From Caulobacter sp. CCH9-E1 (lineage in GTDB: Bacteria; Pseudomonadota; Alphaproteobacteria; Caulobacterales; Caulobacteraceae), in contig NZ_LSJA01000212.1 of NCBI RefSeq assembly GCF_001556515.1, positions 1 through 15,498 of the forward strand: 15,498 nucleotides of DNA, written 5' to 3'. The position numbers were made by a program, and so were the translations under genes. The notes below the pieces were generated by a model. It saw only the letters and a list, made by a program, of their open reading frames with translations, had not been told where the DNA came from and searched no databases. Positions within the stretch are counted from its first letter, which is position 1. Every line of letters begins with the position of its first letter. This document shows, one piece after another, positions 1 to 5,869 of this stretch.

Positions 1-54
1 CCGAGATGGAACGCAGAGCGGCTTAACCCCGTCCACTTTTTCGGGGGAAGATCA
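1..54. mobile_element. Probable end of an insertion sequence cutting the integrase gene
   Basis: Read leftward, the integrase frame is normal up to about position 52 and then enters a C-rich stretch containing CCCCCGAAAAAGTGGACGGG (26-45, minus strand). That stretch resembles terminal inverted repeats of IS3-family elements, which often carry a CCCCGAAAAAGTGGAC-like sequence behind a TG end. A TGATC end would fall at 54. On the plus strand, a frame ending in a TAA at 24-26 could be the last codons of a transposase, but too little is visible to identify it. The IS body lies outside the window, so family and boundaries are inference. Confidence 0.4.
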
Positions 55-790
55 CACGCGTGTACGGCGGGTGCACCGGCGTGTCCGGGCATTCCAGCCA
101 ACGATAGAGGCGACGGAACTCCTCTTCGTCGAGCCATCGGTTGCTGGGAACATAAGGCTCAGTTGGAATGCTGGCGGCAGGATTATGCACTAGACCGAAG
201 CGCCGCGGCGTTGTGCTTCGGTAGTCGTGTTCTGACTTGAGGCCCCAACTGAACGCCGACCGGATATATCCTCTGACGTGGTCGGCCATCGAACGGGCCC
301 CACGATCATATATCGGACGGATGACATCGACGATCTCGACCGGCGTGATGTCGCGCGCGGGGCGATGGCGGCCCAGCGTGTCAGCAATCTTGTTCAATCC
401 CTTTTCCGTCTCCTTCCAAGATGCCTTCCCCGATGACTTAAGGTGGCCCGTATAGGCCTCGAAGAGGTCAGCGACGGTGCCGGCGCGCGTGTCGCCCACC
501 ACTTTGATGCTGCGTCCTTTTTGGATGCTGTCGGCAAAGTCACGCTCGTAGACCTCCCTGGCTTCGCGCAGAGACATCGACGGATAAGTGCCGATCTTTC
601 GCCGAGTACGCCTGCCATCGCGCCACTGTTGCGCCATCCAATCGGCGGTGACGCGAGTTGGCATCGGCCTAATCATGATGATCAACCGGCCGGTGCCACG
701 CCCCTCTCCATCAGCCAGCGCGACCGCCTTCTGGGACTGTTCAACTTCCTTGAGCGCGCGACGGAGCGCGCCGTCTGTGAGGCTCGGCAT
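23..790 (-). pseudogene. Truncated tyrosine recombinase (phage/island integrase), catalytic domain missing
   Basis: The 255-residue product begins like integrases with a DUF4102-type arm-binding domain: LTDGALRRAL near residue 4, and RKIGTYPSMSLREAREVY at about 64-81. A SAM-like core-binding domain follows at about 105-190 (TVADLFEAY, ITPVEIVDVI, RSAFSWGL). Full-length relatives run to about 400 residues and carry the Arg...His-x-x-Arg...Tyr catalytic set in the C-terminal half. Here the protein stops soon after PPYTRVI, just where the catalytic domain should begin, and the last residues come from foreign sequence. The ATG at 788-790 has a good ribosome site (GGGAGAG) upstream. The gene runs away from the truncated radC, and its base composition is visibly less GC-rich than that of its neighbours. 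The product cannot recombine DNA by itself. It may still bind DNA. Confidence 0.85.
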
Positions 791-917
791 GAGACTCTCC
801 CGATGGCTGGTAAGTCGGGTGTCGTCGCCACTTACTGGGGTCGGTAATTGGTGGCGTAAGCGACTGGATCAACCCTTCTTAACGGCCTCAGCATGCCGAA
901 TTCTGACGGCTCTGAAA

Positions 918-937
918 AGCAAAATATGTAGCAAAAT
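918..937. repeat. Two direct repeats AGCAAAAT near the element junction
   Basis: AGCAAAAT occurs at 918-925 and again at 930-937, twelve bases apart (slightly more than one helical turn). The copies lie between the integrase start and the radC junction, where arm-type integrase sites or accessory-factor sites usually lie. The repeat is seen directly. The role is inference, and 8-bp repeats in AT-rich DNA can arise by chance. Confidence 0.3.
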
Positions 938-1596
938 CAACGTGGTTGTATGGGGGTGCGCGTGACCGAAAAATCGCGAGTGGGATGGTTGTGCACGATG
1001 ATGATGTTGCTGCTCGACAGCTCCAGCGCCCGGCGCATCACTTCGCGCGGATAGACCGGCGCGTGATCGACCGTGCCGCGGTTCATCACCTCGTCGGCGA
1101 TCAGCTGGTTCTTCTTGTCCAGGAAGAGAACCCGAAATTGCTCGCGCGACTCGTTGGCCAGCGCCACGCGGACATAGCCGAGCAGGGCGCTCCACGACGA
1201 GATGACCGGCCGCTTGACGATCTTGTCGCGACCGGCGCGCAGGCACGCCTCGTGCAGGAGCTTCAGGTCCATCGCCGCCGTCTCGCCGACGCCCGGCACG
1301 GTGGCCAGCTCCTCGATCGTCGCGCCCAGCACGCCTCCGAATGAGCCGAACCGCGCCAGCAGCGCCTTGGCCAGCGGTTTGACGTCGCCGCGCGGATAGG
1401 TGCGGAAGAGATAGAGCTCCAGCAGCTCGTAGTCGGGCAGGGCGACGAAGCCGCCGGCCTTGGCGCGCTGACGCAGCCGGTCGCGGTGCCCGGCGTGGTG
1501 GGCGGGCGCAGACTTGCGGACGGGCTTGGCCGAGACGGGCGGCGGCGCTTCGTCCGGCGCGCTGTCGGAAATCGTCAGGGATGAAACACTGACCAT
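937..1596 (-). pseudogene. radC: RadC family JAMM-domain protein, C-terminus truncated by insertion
   Basis: The 219-residue product has the RadC layout: a helix-hairpin-helix part (GHRDRLRQRAKAGG at 36-49, LPDYELLELYLF at 53-64, VPGVG at 100-104), then the JAMM/MPN+ domain (FRVLFLDKKNQLI near 154-166, YPREVMRRAL near 182-191). The family motif His-x-His-x7-Ser-x2-Asp begins with His202 and His204. After HNHP the sequence changes to TRDFSVTRTPIQPR and stops. The conserved Ser and Asp and about 30 further residues are missing, so the metal site is incomplete. RadC was named for DNA repair, but its biochemical role is still unclear. GAGGG precedes the ATG at 1594-1596. A palindromic repeat separates it from map upstream. 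The truncation fits an element inserting into the gene's 3' part. The gene is probably inactive. Confidence 0.85.
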
Positions 1597-1660
1597 GCCG
1601 CCCTCGACTCTGGGCGAGTAGTAGGCGTGATCGATCTAGGGTTGTCTAGTTGTTTTAGAT

Positions 1661-1775
1661 GCTCCCCCGCGTTGCGGGGGAGCTGTCACGGAGTGACTGA
1701 GGGGGCTAGTGCAGAGAAGGTCCAGCTCGCCCCCTCCGGCCCTCTGGGCCACCTCCCCCGCGCCGCGGGGGAGGA
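1661..1775 (+). repeat. Composite palindromic intergenic repeat, copy 1
   Basis: This 115-bp unit lies between map and radC, starting 12 bp beyond the map stop codon. It holds five stems. A is 1661-1683 (10-bp stem, 3-nt loop). B is 1685-1697 (GTCAC-GGA-GTGAC). C pairs 1699-1708 with 1727-1736 around an 18-nt spacer, with one mismatch here. D is 1738-1750 (GGCCC-TCT-GGGCC). E is 1752-1774 (10-bp stem, 3-nt loop). Copy 2 at 15381-15495 matches at 104 of 115 positions. The location suggests a transcript-end or RNA-stabilising role for map, but it could equally be a non-autonomous mobile repeat. Confidence 0.93.
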
Positions 1776-1787
1776 ACTATTGGTGAC

Positions 1788-2618
1788 TTACCCGCCCAGG
1801 ATCGCCGGCTGGAACAGCCCGGCGGGCGAGGCGGTGAAGATCTCGTAGCCGTCTTCCGTCACGCCGATCGAGTGCTCGCACTGGGCCGACAGCGACTTGT
1901 CGCGGGTCACGGCCGTCCAGCCGTCCTGCAGCACCTTCACCGCCGGCTTGCCCAGGTTCACCATCGGCTCGACGGTGAAGAACATGCCCGGCTTCAGCAC
2001 CGCGCCCTGACCGGGGCGGCCAAAGTGCAAGATGTTCGGCGCGTCGTGGAACACGCGGCCCAGGCCATGGCCGCAGAAGTCGCGGACGACGCTGCAGCGC
2101 TGGGCCTCGACATACGACTGGATGGCGTGGCCGATGTCTCCCAGCGTGGCGCCCGGCTTCACGGCCTCGAGGCCGCGCTTCATGCCTTCATAGGTGATCT
2201 CGACCAGGCGACGGGCGCGCGGGCCCACTTCACCGACGCCGTACATGCGCGAGGTGTCGCCGTGCCAGCCGTCGACGATCACGGTCACGTCGATATTGAC
2301 GATGTCGCCTTCCTTCAGGTTCCAGTCGCCCGGAATGCCGTGGCAGACCACGTGGTTGCGCGAGATGCAGACGGTCTTGGGATAGCCGCGATAGTAGAGG
2401 CAGGCGGGCAGGGCCTTGTGGTCCAGGATGAACTCCCGGGCCAGACGGTCCAGCTCGTCCGACGAGACGCCCGGCTTCACGTGCGGGACCAGCATGTCCA
2501 GGCACTCGGCGGCCAGCTTGCCGGCGCGGCGCATGCCCTCGAAGTCTTCCGGCTTGTGAATCTTGATCTGGCCGGTGCGGGTTTCGGCTTCGATCTCGAG
2601 GGTGTTGTCCAAGGTCAT
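1788..2618 (-). CDS. map: Methionine aminopeptidase, type I
   Basis: This enzyme removes the initiator methionine from nascent cytosolic proteins. The 276-residue protein covers the full type I family length plus a short N-terminal extension of about 15 residues. All five metal ligands are present with the spacing of the E. coli enzyme: Asp110, Asp121, His184, Glu217 and Glu248. His93 (VVCHGIP) and His191 match the substrate-binding histidines. The ATG at 2616-2618 has only a weak ribosome site (GAGTAGAGC). A GCTAGGAT box on the minus strand (2690-2683) could be part of its promoter, without a convincing -35. It is separated from the upstream lipoprotein gene by a hairpin and followed by the composite repeat. 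Identification is secure. Confidence 0.97.
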   Translation of the reverse strand: MTLDNTLEIEAETRTGQIKIHKPEDFEGMRRAGKLAAECLDMLVPHVKPGVSSDELDRLAREFILDHKALPACLYYRGYPKTVCISRNHVVCHGIPGDWNLKEGDIVNIDVTVIVDGWHGDTSRMYGVGEVGPRARRLVEITYEGMKRGLEAVKPGATLGDIGHAIQSYVEAQRCSVVRDFCGHGLGRVFHDAPNILHFGRPGQGAVLKPGMFFTVEPMVNLGKPAVKVLQDGWTAVTRDKSLSAQCEHSIGVTEDGYEIFTASPAGLFQPAILGG

Positions 2619-2764
2619 GCTCTACTCGGCGGTCGCCGCCGCGCACGGGCGGCGATCTTGTCTGGGAAAGGCGTATCTCGCGATCCTAGCACGGATTTCA
2701 AGCCTTTGGCCCGCCCGGAGTGTCACAGGTCCGGTATTGGAGGGACAAAGACCGAAAATATCTC

Positions 2765-2793
2765 GCCTTCCTGGGCACGAGGCCCAGGAAGGC
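2765..2793 (-). terminator. Hairpin terminator after the lipoprotein gene
   Basis: A perfect 12-bp inverted repeat (GCCTTCCTGGGC and its complement) encloses a 5-nt loop, 38 nt beyond the stop of the leftward lipoprotein gene. On the minus strand it is followed by GAGATATTTTCGG, a modest T-rich run. This fits an intrinsic terminator with a weak U tract and separates the lipoprotein gene from map. Confidence 0.65.
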
Positions 2794-2830
2794 GGAGCCT
2801 GCGCCCCGAGCTTTCGCGTTCGAGCGTGTG

Positions 2831-3217
2831 TCAGGGCGCGATCCGCCGCACCACGCCGTCACCCGCGTGGAGCTCCTTGACGAAGGTCGCGTCCAGGGTC
2901 GTGGGCTTGTCGCGGCGCACATGGCAGACGCCCTTGTAGCGGGTCACCCGCCCCGAGCCCTTCTCGGTGACGTCGGCGGTGAACTTGACGTCCCACTCGC
3001 CCGGACGGCCAGTCGGTTGCGGGTCCATGTCGTTGGAGTTGACGCCCTCGATCTCCTTGAGCCCGAAGCGCTGCTGAAGTTCGGAAGAGCAGGCCTTGAA
3101 CGCGAAGATCGCGCGCAGCCCGGTCATCATGCCGTTCTCGGGCTTGTTCGGGTCCGCGCGGCCGCAGCCCGACAGCGCCACGGCCAGGACGGCCAAAGCC
3201 AGAACGGTCCTCTTCAT
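2831..3217 (-). CDS. Small putative lipoprotein of unknown function
   Basis: The 128-residue product starts with a lipoprotein signal peptide (MKRTVLALAVLAVALSGC) whose lipobox LSGC puts the lipidated cysteine at residue 18. The mature part carries two more cysteines (Cys43 and Cys98) that could form a disulfide in the periplasm. The central part (EWDVKFTADVTEKGSG and RYKGVCHV) looks like alternating beta strands. No known family is recognised. The start is fixed by GAGGGGAAG just upstream of the ATG. The gene lies downstream of sfsA on the same strand, separated by a 72-bp gap that contains a large hairpin overlapping this ribosome site. A terminator follows at 2765-2793. The lipoprotein call is firm and the function is unknown. 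Confidence 0.85.
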   Translation of the reverse strand: MKRTVLALAVLAVALSGCGRADPNKPENGMMTGLRAIFAFKACSSELQQRFGLKEIEGVNSNDMDPQPTGRPGEWDVKFTADVTEKGSGRVTRYKGVCHVRRDKPTTLDATFVKELHAGDGVVRRIAP

Positions 3218-3223
3218 ACGCTT

Positions 3224-3264
3224 CCCCTCACATCGCGCCCCTCTCGCGCGAGCGTGTGAAGGGG
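3224..3264 (-). promoter_or_regulatory. Long imperfect hairpin between sfsA and the lipoprotein gene
   Basis: Arms 3224-3238 and 3246-3264 pair as CCCC/GGGG, TCACA/TGTGA and TCGCGC/GCGCGA, with a single-base bulge, a 3-nt bulge and a 7-nt loop. On the leftward transcript the last four bases of the stem are the start of AGGGGAAG, the ribosome site of the lipoprotein gene. It may end sfsA transcription, control translation of the next gene, or both. There is no T run, so simple intrinsic termination is less likely. Confidence 0.45.
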
Positions 3265-3289
3265 TAATGCAACCTGCGAGGAATGCAGC

Positions 3290-4009
3290 TTAAATCGCTG
3301 TTAGGTGAGCGTTGGTCCACCGCATCGCCCGCGCGATCCGAATGGCCTCCGTCCCCATCCCGCACGCATAGACCAGCACCTCGACCCCCGCCGCGGCCGC
3401 CGCGTCCAGCCCGCGCGCGAAGGCGGGATCGAGATCGACGCAGGCCTGGAACGTCTCGCAGTCCTCGCGTTGGACGACGAACAGCACGACGGCCCGCTCG
3501 CCCAGGGCCGCGCGGGCGGCGAGTTCGGAGAGGTGCCGTGTCGAGCGTTCGGCCTTGCAATCGGGGAATTCGGCCACGCCTGGGGCGCGGCTGAAGTGGC
3601 AGTTCTTGACCTCCAGCCAACACGGCGCGCGGCCCTCGGCGGTCAGCAGGAAGTCGACGCGGCTGGCCTCGCCGTACTTCACCTCGGGGCGGACGGTCTC
3701 GTAGCCGGTCAGCTCCGGGATCGCGCCGGCCGCCAGGGCCTCGGCGACCAGCTTGTTGGGCAAGAGGGTGTTGATCCCGACCAGGGTGTTTCCCTGCTCG
3801 ACCATCTGCAGGGTGTAGGCCAGCTTGCGCTTGGGATCGTCCGACCATGACGCCCAGGCGACGAGGCCCGGGTCTTTCAGGCCCAGCATGGCGCCGGGGT
3901 TGGGGCAGTGGGCCGTGACCTCTTGCCCGTCGTCCAGGACAAGGTCGGCGAAGAAGCGCTTGTAGCGCGACACCAGACGGCCGCGAACGAGCGGTTGCGG
4001 GAGCAGCAT
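3290..4009 (-). CDS. sfsA: SfsA family DNA-binding/nuclease-like protein
   Basis: The 239-residue protein matches the SfsA family (sugar fermentation stimulation protein) over its usual length. The N-terminal OB-like part contains the family signature AHCPNPGAM (33-41). The C-terminal part has a PD-(D/E)XK nuclease-like core with SRVDFLL (Asp119) and WLEVKNC (Glu133 and Lys135). The E. coli protein was described as DNA-binding and affecting maltose metabolism genes, but the role in other bacteria is not settled. The ATG at 4007-4009 follows no strong ribosome site. It is transcribed divergently from the CinA-domain gene with 53 bp between the start codons, and that gene's candidate -35 lies inside this coding region. 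The family call is secure and the physiological role is not. Confidence 0.94.
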   Translation of the reverse strand: MLLPQPLVRGRLVSRYKRFFADLVLDDGQEVTAHCPNPGAMLGLKDPGLVAWASWSDDPKRKLAYTLQMVEQGNTLVGINTLLPNKLVAEALAAGAIPELTGYETVRPEVKYGEASRVDFLLTAEGRAPCWLEVKNCHFSRAPGVAEFPDCKAERSTRHLSELAARAALGERAVVLFVVQREDCETFQACVDLDPAFARGLDAAAAAGVEVLVYACGMGTEAIRIARAMRWTNAHLTAI

Positions 4010-4023
4010 GCGAAGCCTAAGTC
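3995..4023 (+). promoter_or_regulatory. Candidate housekeeping promoter for the CinA-domain gene
   Basis: TTGCGGG (3995-4001), 14 nt, then CCTAAGTC (4016-4023) fits the Caulobacter housekeeping pattern TTGACGS-N10-14-GCTANAWC with two mismatches in each box. It would start transcription about 30-35 nt before the ATG at 4063. The -35 lies within the first codons of sfsA. Confidence 0.35.
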
Positions 4024-4062
4024 GATCCTGGAAGACAACGGGCGATGTAGGGGATCAAGACG

Positions 4063-4833
4063 ATGACGGCCACCCAATCCGAGCGCGTGACGGCGGCGGT
4101 GATGATCATCGGCGACGAGATCCTCTCGGGCCGCACCCAGGACACCAACCTCGCGGCTATCGCCAAGTATCTGGCGACCTACGGCGTCGATCTCTGCGAG
4201 GCGCGCGTCGTCCCCGACGTCGAGCAGGAGATCATCGACGCGGTCAACGCCCTGCGGACCAAGTACGACTATGTGATCACCACCGGCGGCATCGGTCCGA
4301 CCCACGACGACATCACCGCCGACTCGATCGCCAAGGCGTTTGGCGTGACGGCGCCCGAGCATCCCGAGATCATGGCCATGCTGCGCGAGCGCTGGGGCGA
4401 GCCGAACGCCGCCCGCCGTCGCATGGCGCATGTGCCGGAAGGCGGCAGCCTGGTGAAGAACCCGGTGCAGGGCCCGCCCGGCTTCCAGAAGGAGAACGTC
4501 TTCGTCCTGGCCGGCGTGCCGGCGATCATGCGCGGCATGCTCGAAGACGTCGGCCCGCGCCTGCGGACCGGGGCGGTGGTGCTGAGCAAGACGGTGCGGG
4601 TGACCGGCACGGGCGAGGGCGTGATCGCCGCGCCGCTGGAGGCGGTGGCCAAGGCCCATCCGGACATGTCGCTGGGCAGCTATCCGTTCTTCAGCCCGCC
4701 GGATGTCTACGGCGCGAACCTGGTGCTGCGCAGCCGGGACGCAGCGGAATTGGACGTCGCGGTCGAGGAGCTGGTCGCGGCTCTGGAAGAGGCCGGCGCC
4801 AAGAACATCGAGCGGGTGGAGAACCCGGCCTAG
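4063..4833 (+). CDS. CinA/MoCF-type molybdopterin-binding domain protein
   Basis: The 256-residue protein is the stand-alone form of the COG1058 domain, found at the N-terminus of CinA and related to the MogA/MoeA molybdopterin-binding fold and to the N-terminal domain of eukaryotic FAD synthase (FLAD1). Visible signatures are IIGDEILSGRTQDTN (15-29) and VITTGGIGPTHDDIT (71-85). The C-terminal deamidase domain (PncC type) of full CinA is absent, and the length is normal for the single-domain group. The biochemical role of stand-alone members is uncertain. Nucleotide (ADP-ribose or FAD-type) hydrolysis is the best guess from relatives. The ATG at 4063 lacks a strong ribosome site. It ends tail-to-tail with the regulator gene, leaving only 6 bp between stop codons. 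Confidence 0.9.
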   Translation: MTATQSERVTAAVMIIGDEILSGRTQDTNLAAIAKYLATYGVDLCEARVVPDVEQEIIDAVNALRTKYDYVITTGGIGPTHDDITADSIAKAFGVTAPEHPEIMAMLRERWGEPNAARRRMAHVPEGGSLVKNPVQGPPGFQKENVFVLAGVPAIMRGMLEDVGPRLRTGAVVLSKTVRVTGTGEGVIAAPLEAVAKAHPDMSLGSYPFFSPPDVYGANLVLRSRDAAELDVAVEELVAALEEAGAKNIERVENPA

Positions 4834-4839
4834 CGGGAT

Positions 4840-5238
4840 CTATTCGTCGTCGGCGATGGCCTTGGCGAGGTCCGCGAGGTGGCGGCGCATGCTGGCGGAC
4901 TCGATCGCCACATAGGCGCGGGCCAGTTCAGGGCCGCCGGGCGTGGACCAGAACTCGGCCATTTCGTTGGCGAGGTCGGCGGCGGTGGTGTCGGCGCCTT
5001 CCGGATCGTCCAGGCCCTCGAAGAAGAAGCCGATCGGCGTTTTCAGGAACATCGCTGTCGCATGCAGCTTGCTGGCGCTGATGCGGTTGGCGCCGCCCTC
5101 GTACTTCTGCACCTGCTGGAACGTCAGTCCCAGGGCGTCGGCCAGCGCTTGCTGGGAGTAACCCAGATCCTTGCGCCTCATACGCAGCCGGCGCCCGACG
5201 TGGACGTCGACGGGATCGGGGGTCTTGTCTTCAGCCAT
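4840..5238 (-). CDS. XRE-family helix-turn-helix regulator
   Basis: The 132-residue protein has one Cro/CI-type helix-turn-helix at about 12-72 (VGRRLRMRRKDLGYSQQALADALGLTFQQVQKYE in overlapping blocks). The segment NRISASKLHATAMFLKTPIGFFFEG follows. The LTFQQVQKYEGGANRISASKL pattern is typical of a large alphaproteobacterial group that includes PraR of rhizobia. The rest (73-132) is acidic and helical with no recognised ligand domain. It probably binds DNA as a dimer, but its targets cannot be told from the sequence. A perfect 7-bp inverted repeat 42-58 nt upstream of the ATG is a candidate site for self-regulation. The ATG at 5236-5238 has no clear ribosome site, so it may be leaderless or weakly translated. 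The neighbours give no functional clue. Confidence 0.9.
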   Translation of the reverse strand: MAEDKTPDPVDVHVGRRLRMRRKDLGYSQQALADALGLTFQQVQKYEGGANRISASKLHATAMFLKTPIGFFFEGLDDPEGADTTAADLANEMAEFWSTPGGPELARAYVAIESASMRRHLADLAKAIADDE

Positions 5239-5551
5239 GGGTCAAGCACTCGAACGCAACAGAGGACGGACGATAGTCGTGCCCGACGATCGGGCAAGCC
5301 GTTCGTCGCGCCAGGAGCGCTTAAGGACATGCGCGACCGGAAACAAGCCAGGGGCCTGCCTCGTCGCGCGCGTCGCCGCTTCTCCTAGAAACCGGCGCAA
5401 TTCTGGCGAGAGTCGAGCGATCTAGAAATGAATATTACAGTTCAGGCCGTCGATTCAGCTGACGCGAGAAGTCGGGTTGTCGACTCTGCCGTGGGTAGCT
5501 GCTTTTGCGCCGAGAAATCGTTTGCTTGCCGAGACTTGCGTCGGCGGCGGC
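5239..5551. other. Gene-free stretch between the XRE regulator and tRNA-Leu
   Basis: About 310 bp with no convincing coding frame. A long plus-strand frame starting at 5428 runs through the tRNA in antisense and is rejected. It holds the dyad at 5280-5296 and a TCTAGATC box on the minus strand (5426-5419), which fits a -10 element for leftward transcription but has only a weak -35 partner. No clear intrinsic terminator is visible for the tRNA. Confidence 0.5.
5280..5296. promoter_or_regulatory. Inverted repeat upstream of the XRE regulator, possible operator
   Basis: TGCCCGA-CGA-TCGGGCA is a perfect 7-bp dyad with a 3-bp centre, 42-58 bp upstream of the regulator's ATG. XRE-type proteins often bind such dyads near their own promoter. 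It is seen in the sequence, and the operator role is inference. Confidence 0.3.
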
Positions 5552-5635
5552 TGGTAGGGACGGTGGGACTCGAACCCACACGGATTGCTCCAACGGATTT
5601 TAAGTCCGGCGCGTCTACCGTTCCGCCACGTCCCC
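5552..5635 (-). tRNA. tRNA-Leu (anticodon UAA)
   Basis: The minus strand reads GGGGACG, a D arm GCG-GAACGGTAGA-CGC, and an anticodon loop CTTAAAA giving anticodon UAA, which decodes UUA. A long class II variable arm, a T arm GTGGG-TTCGAGT-CCCAC, the acceptor strand CGTCCCT, discriminator A and an encoded CCA follow. The total is 84 nt with CCA. Class II shape and the A discriminator support leucine. Two oddities are a G1-U72 pair at the acceptor end and a C-U mismatch at the top of the anticodon stem (CCGGA with TCCGT). Neither argues strongly against function. UUA is very rare in GC-rich genomes, so this is probably a single-copy gene with low demand. Confidence 0.93.
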
Positions 5636-5647
5636 GTCTTCCCGACC

Positions 5648-5675
5648 CCTTAAGCCATCCCGGCTTCGGGGTCGA
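5648..5675 (-). promoter_or_regulatory. Candidate promoter of tRNA-Leu
   Basis: On the minus strand TCGACCC (5675-5669), 13 nt, then GCTTAAGG (5655-5648) roughly fits the Caulobacter housekeeping pattern and would start transcription a few bases before the tRNA. The -35 lies in one of two direct repeats of GTCGAGAAGG (plus strand 5671-5680 and 5684-5693), so a second -35-like copy lies 13 bp further upstream. Confidence 0.33.
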
Positions 5676-5811
5676 GAAGGGGTGTCGAGAAGGAGCGTGG
5701 TTGTCCTTGGAGGTCTGCACGACCGCCGAGCAGCGGAAGGCGCGGAGCGGCGGCGCCCAGCGCGCCCAGGAGACGATGCAGGCGCTATCGCCGACCATTC
5801 CCAACTGAGGC

Positions 5812-5839
5812 TCGACGCCAGGCCTTGGCGTGCTAGCGT
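5812..5839 (+). promoter_or_regulatory. Candidate housekeeping promoter of the amidohydrolase gene
   Basis: TCGACGC (5812-5818) matches TTGACGS at six of seven positions. It is followed after 13 nt by GCTAGCGT (5832-5839), which shares the GCTA core of the -10 box. Transcription would start about 25 nt before the ATG at 5870. The -35 is strong and the -10 is only partly conserved. Confidence 0.42.
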
Positions 5840-5869
5840 CCCTCCGTTTATCGGAGGGGACGTTCGAAG

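Larger units (their letters stand above)
1..985. mobile_element. End of an integrative element inserted in radC
   Basis: Two observations define this region. The integrase lies immediately next to radC, and the radC reading frame departs from its family consensus after the His-Asn-His-Pro codons (993-982). Left of that point the DNA is more AT-rich, with an AT-rich stretch at about 914-940 next to the junction. The recombination core therefore lies at or shortly before about 981-1000, inside radC. The other end of the element is outside the window, so the attachment repeat cannot be read. Element type (prophage, island or ICE) is undetermined. Confidence 0.65.

Noticed and set aside
1872..2939. 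Plus-strand frame antisense to map
   Set aside because: map has every catalytic ligand in place, and the antisense product has no recognisable domain.
5428..5808. Plus-strand frame upstream of the amidohydrolase
   Set aside because: It reads through the tRNA-Leu in antisense and has no family similarity or ribosome site.
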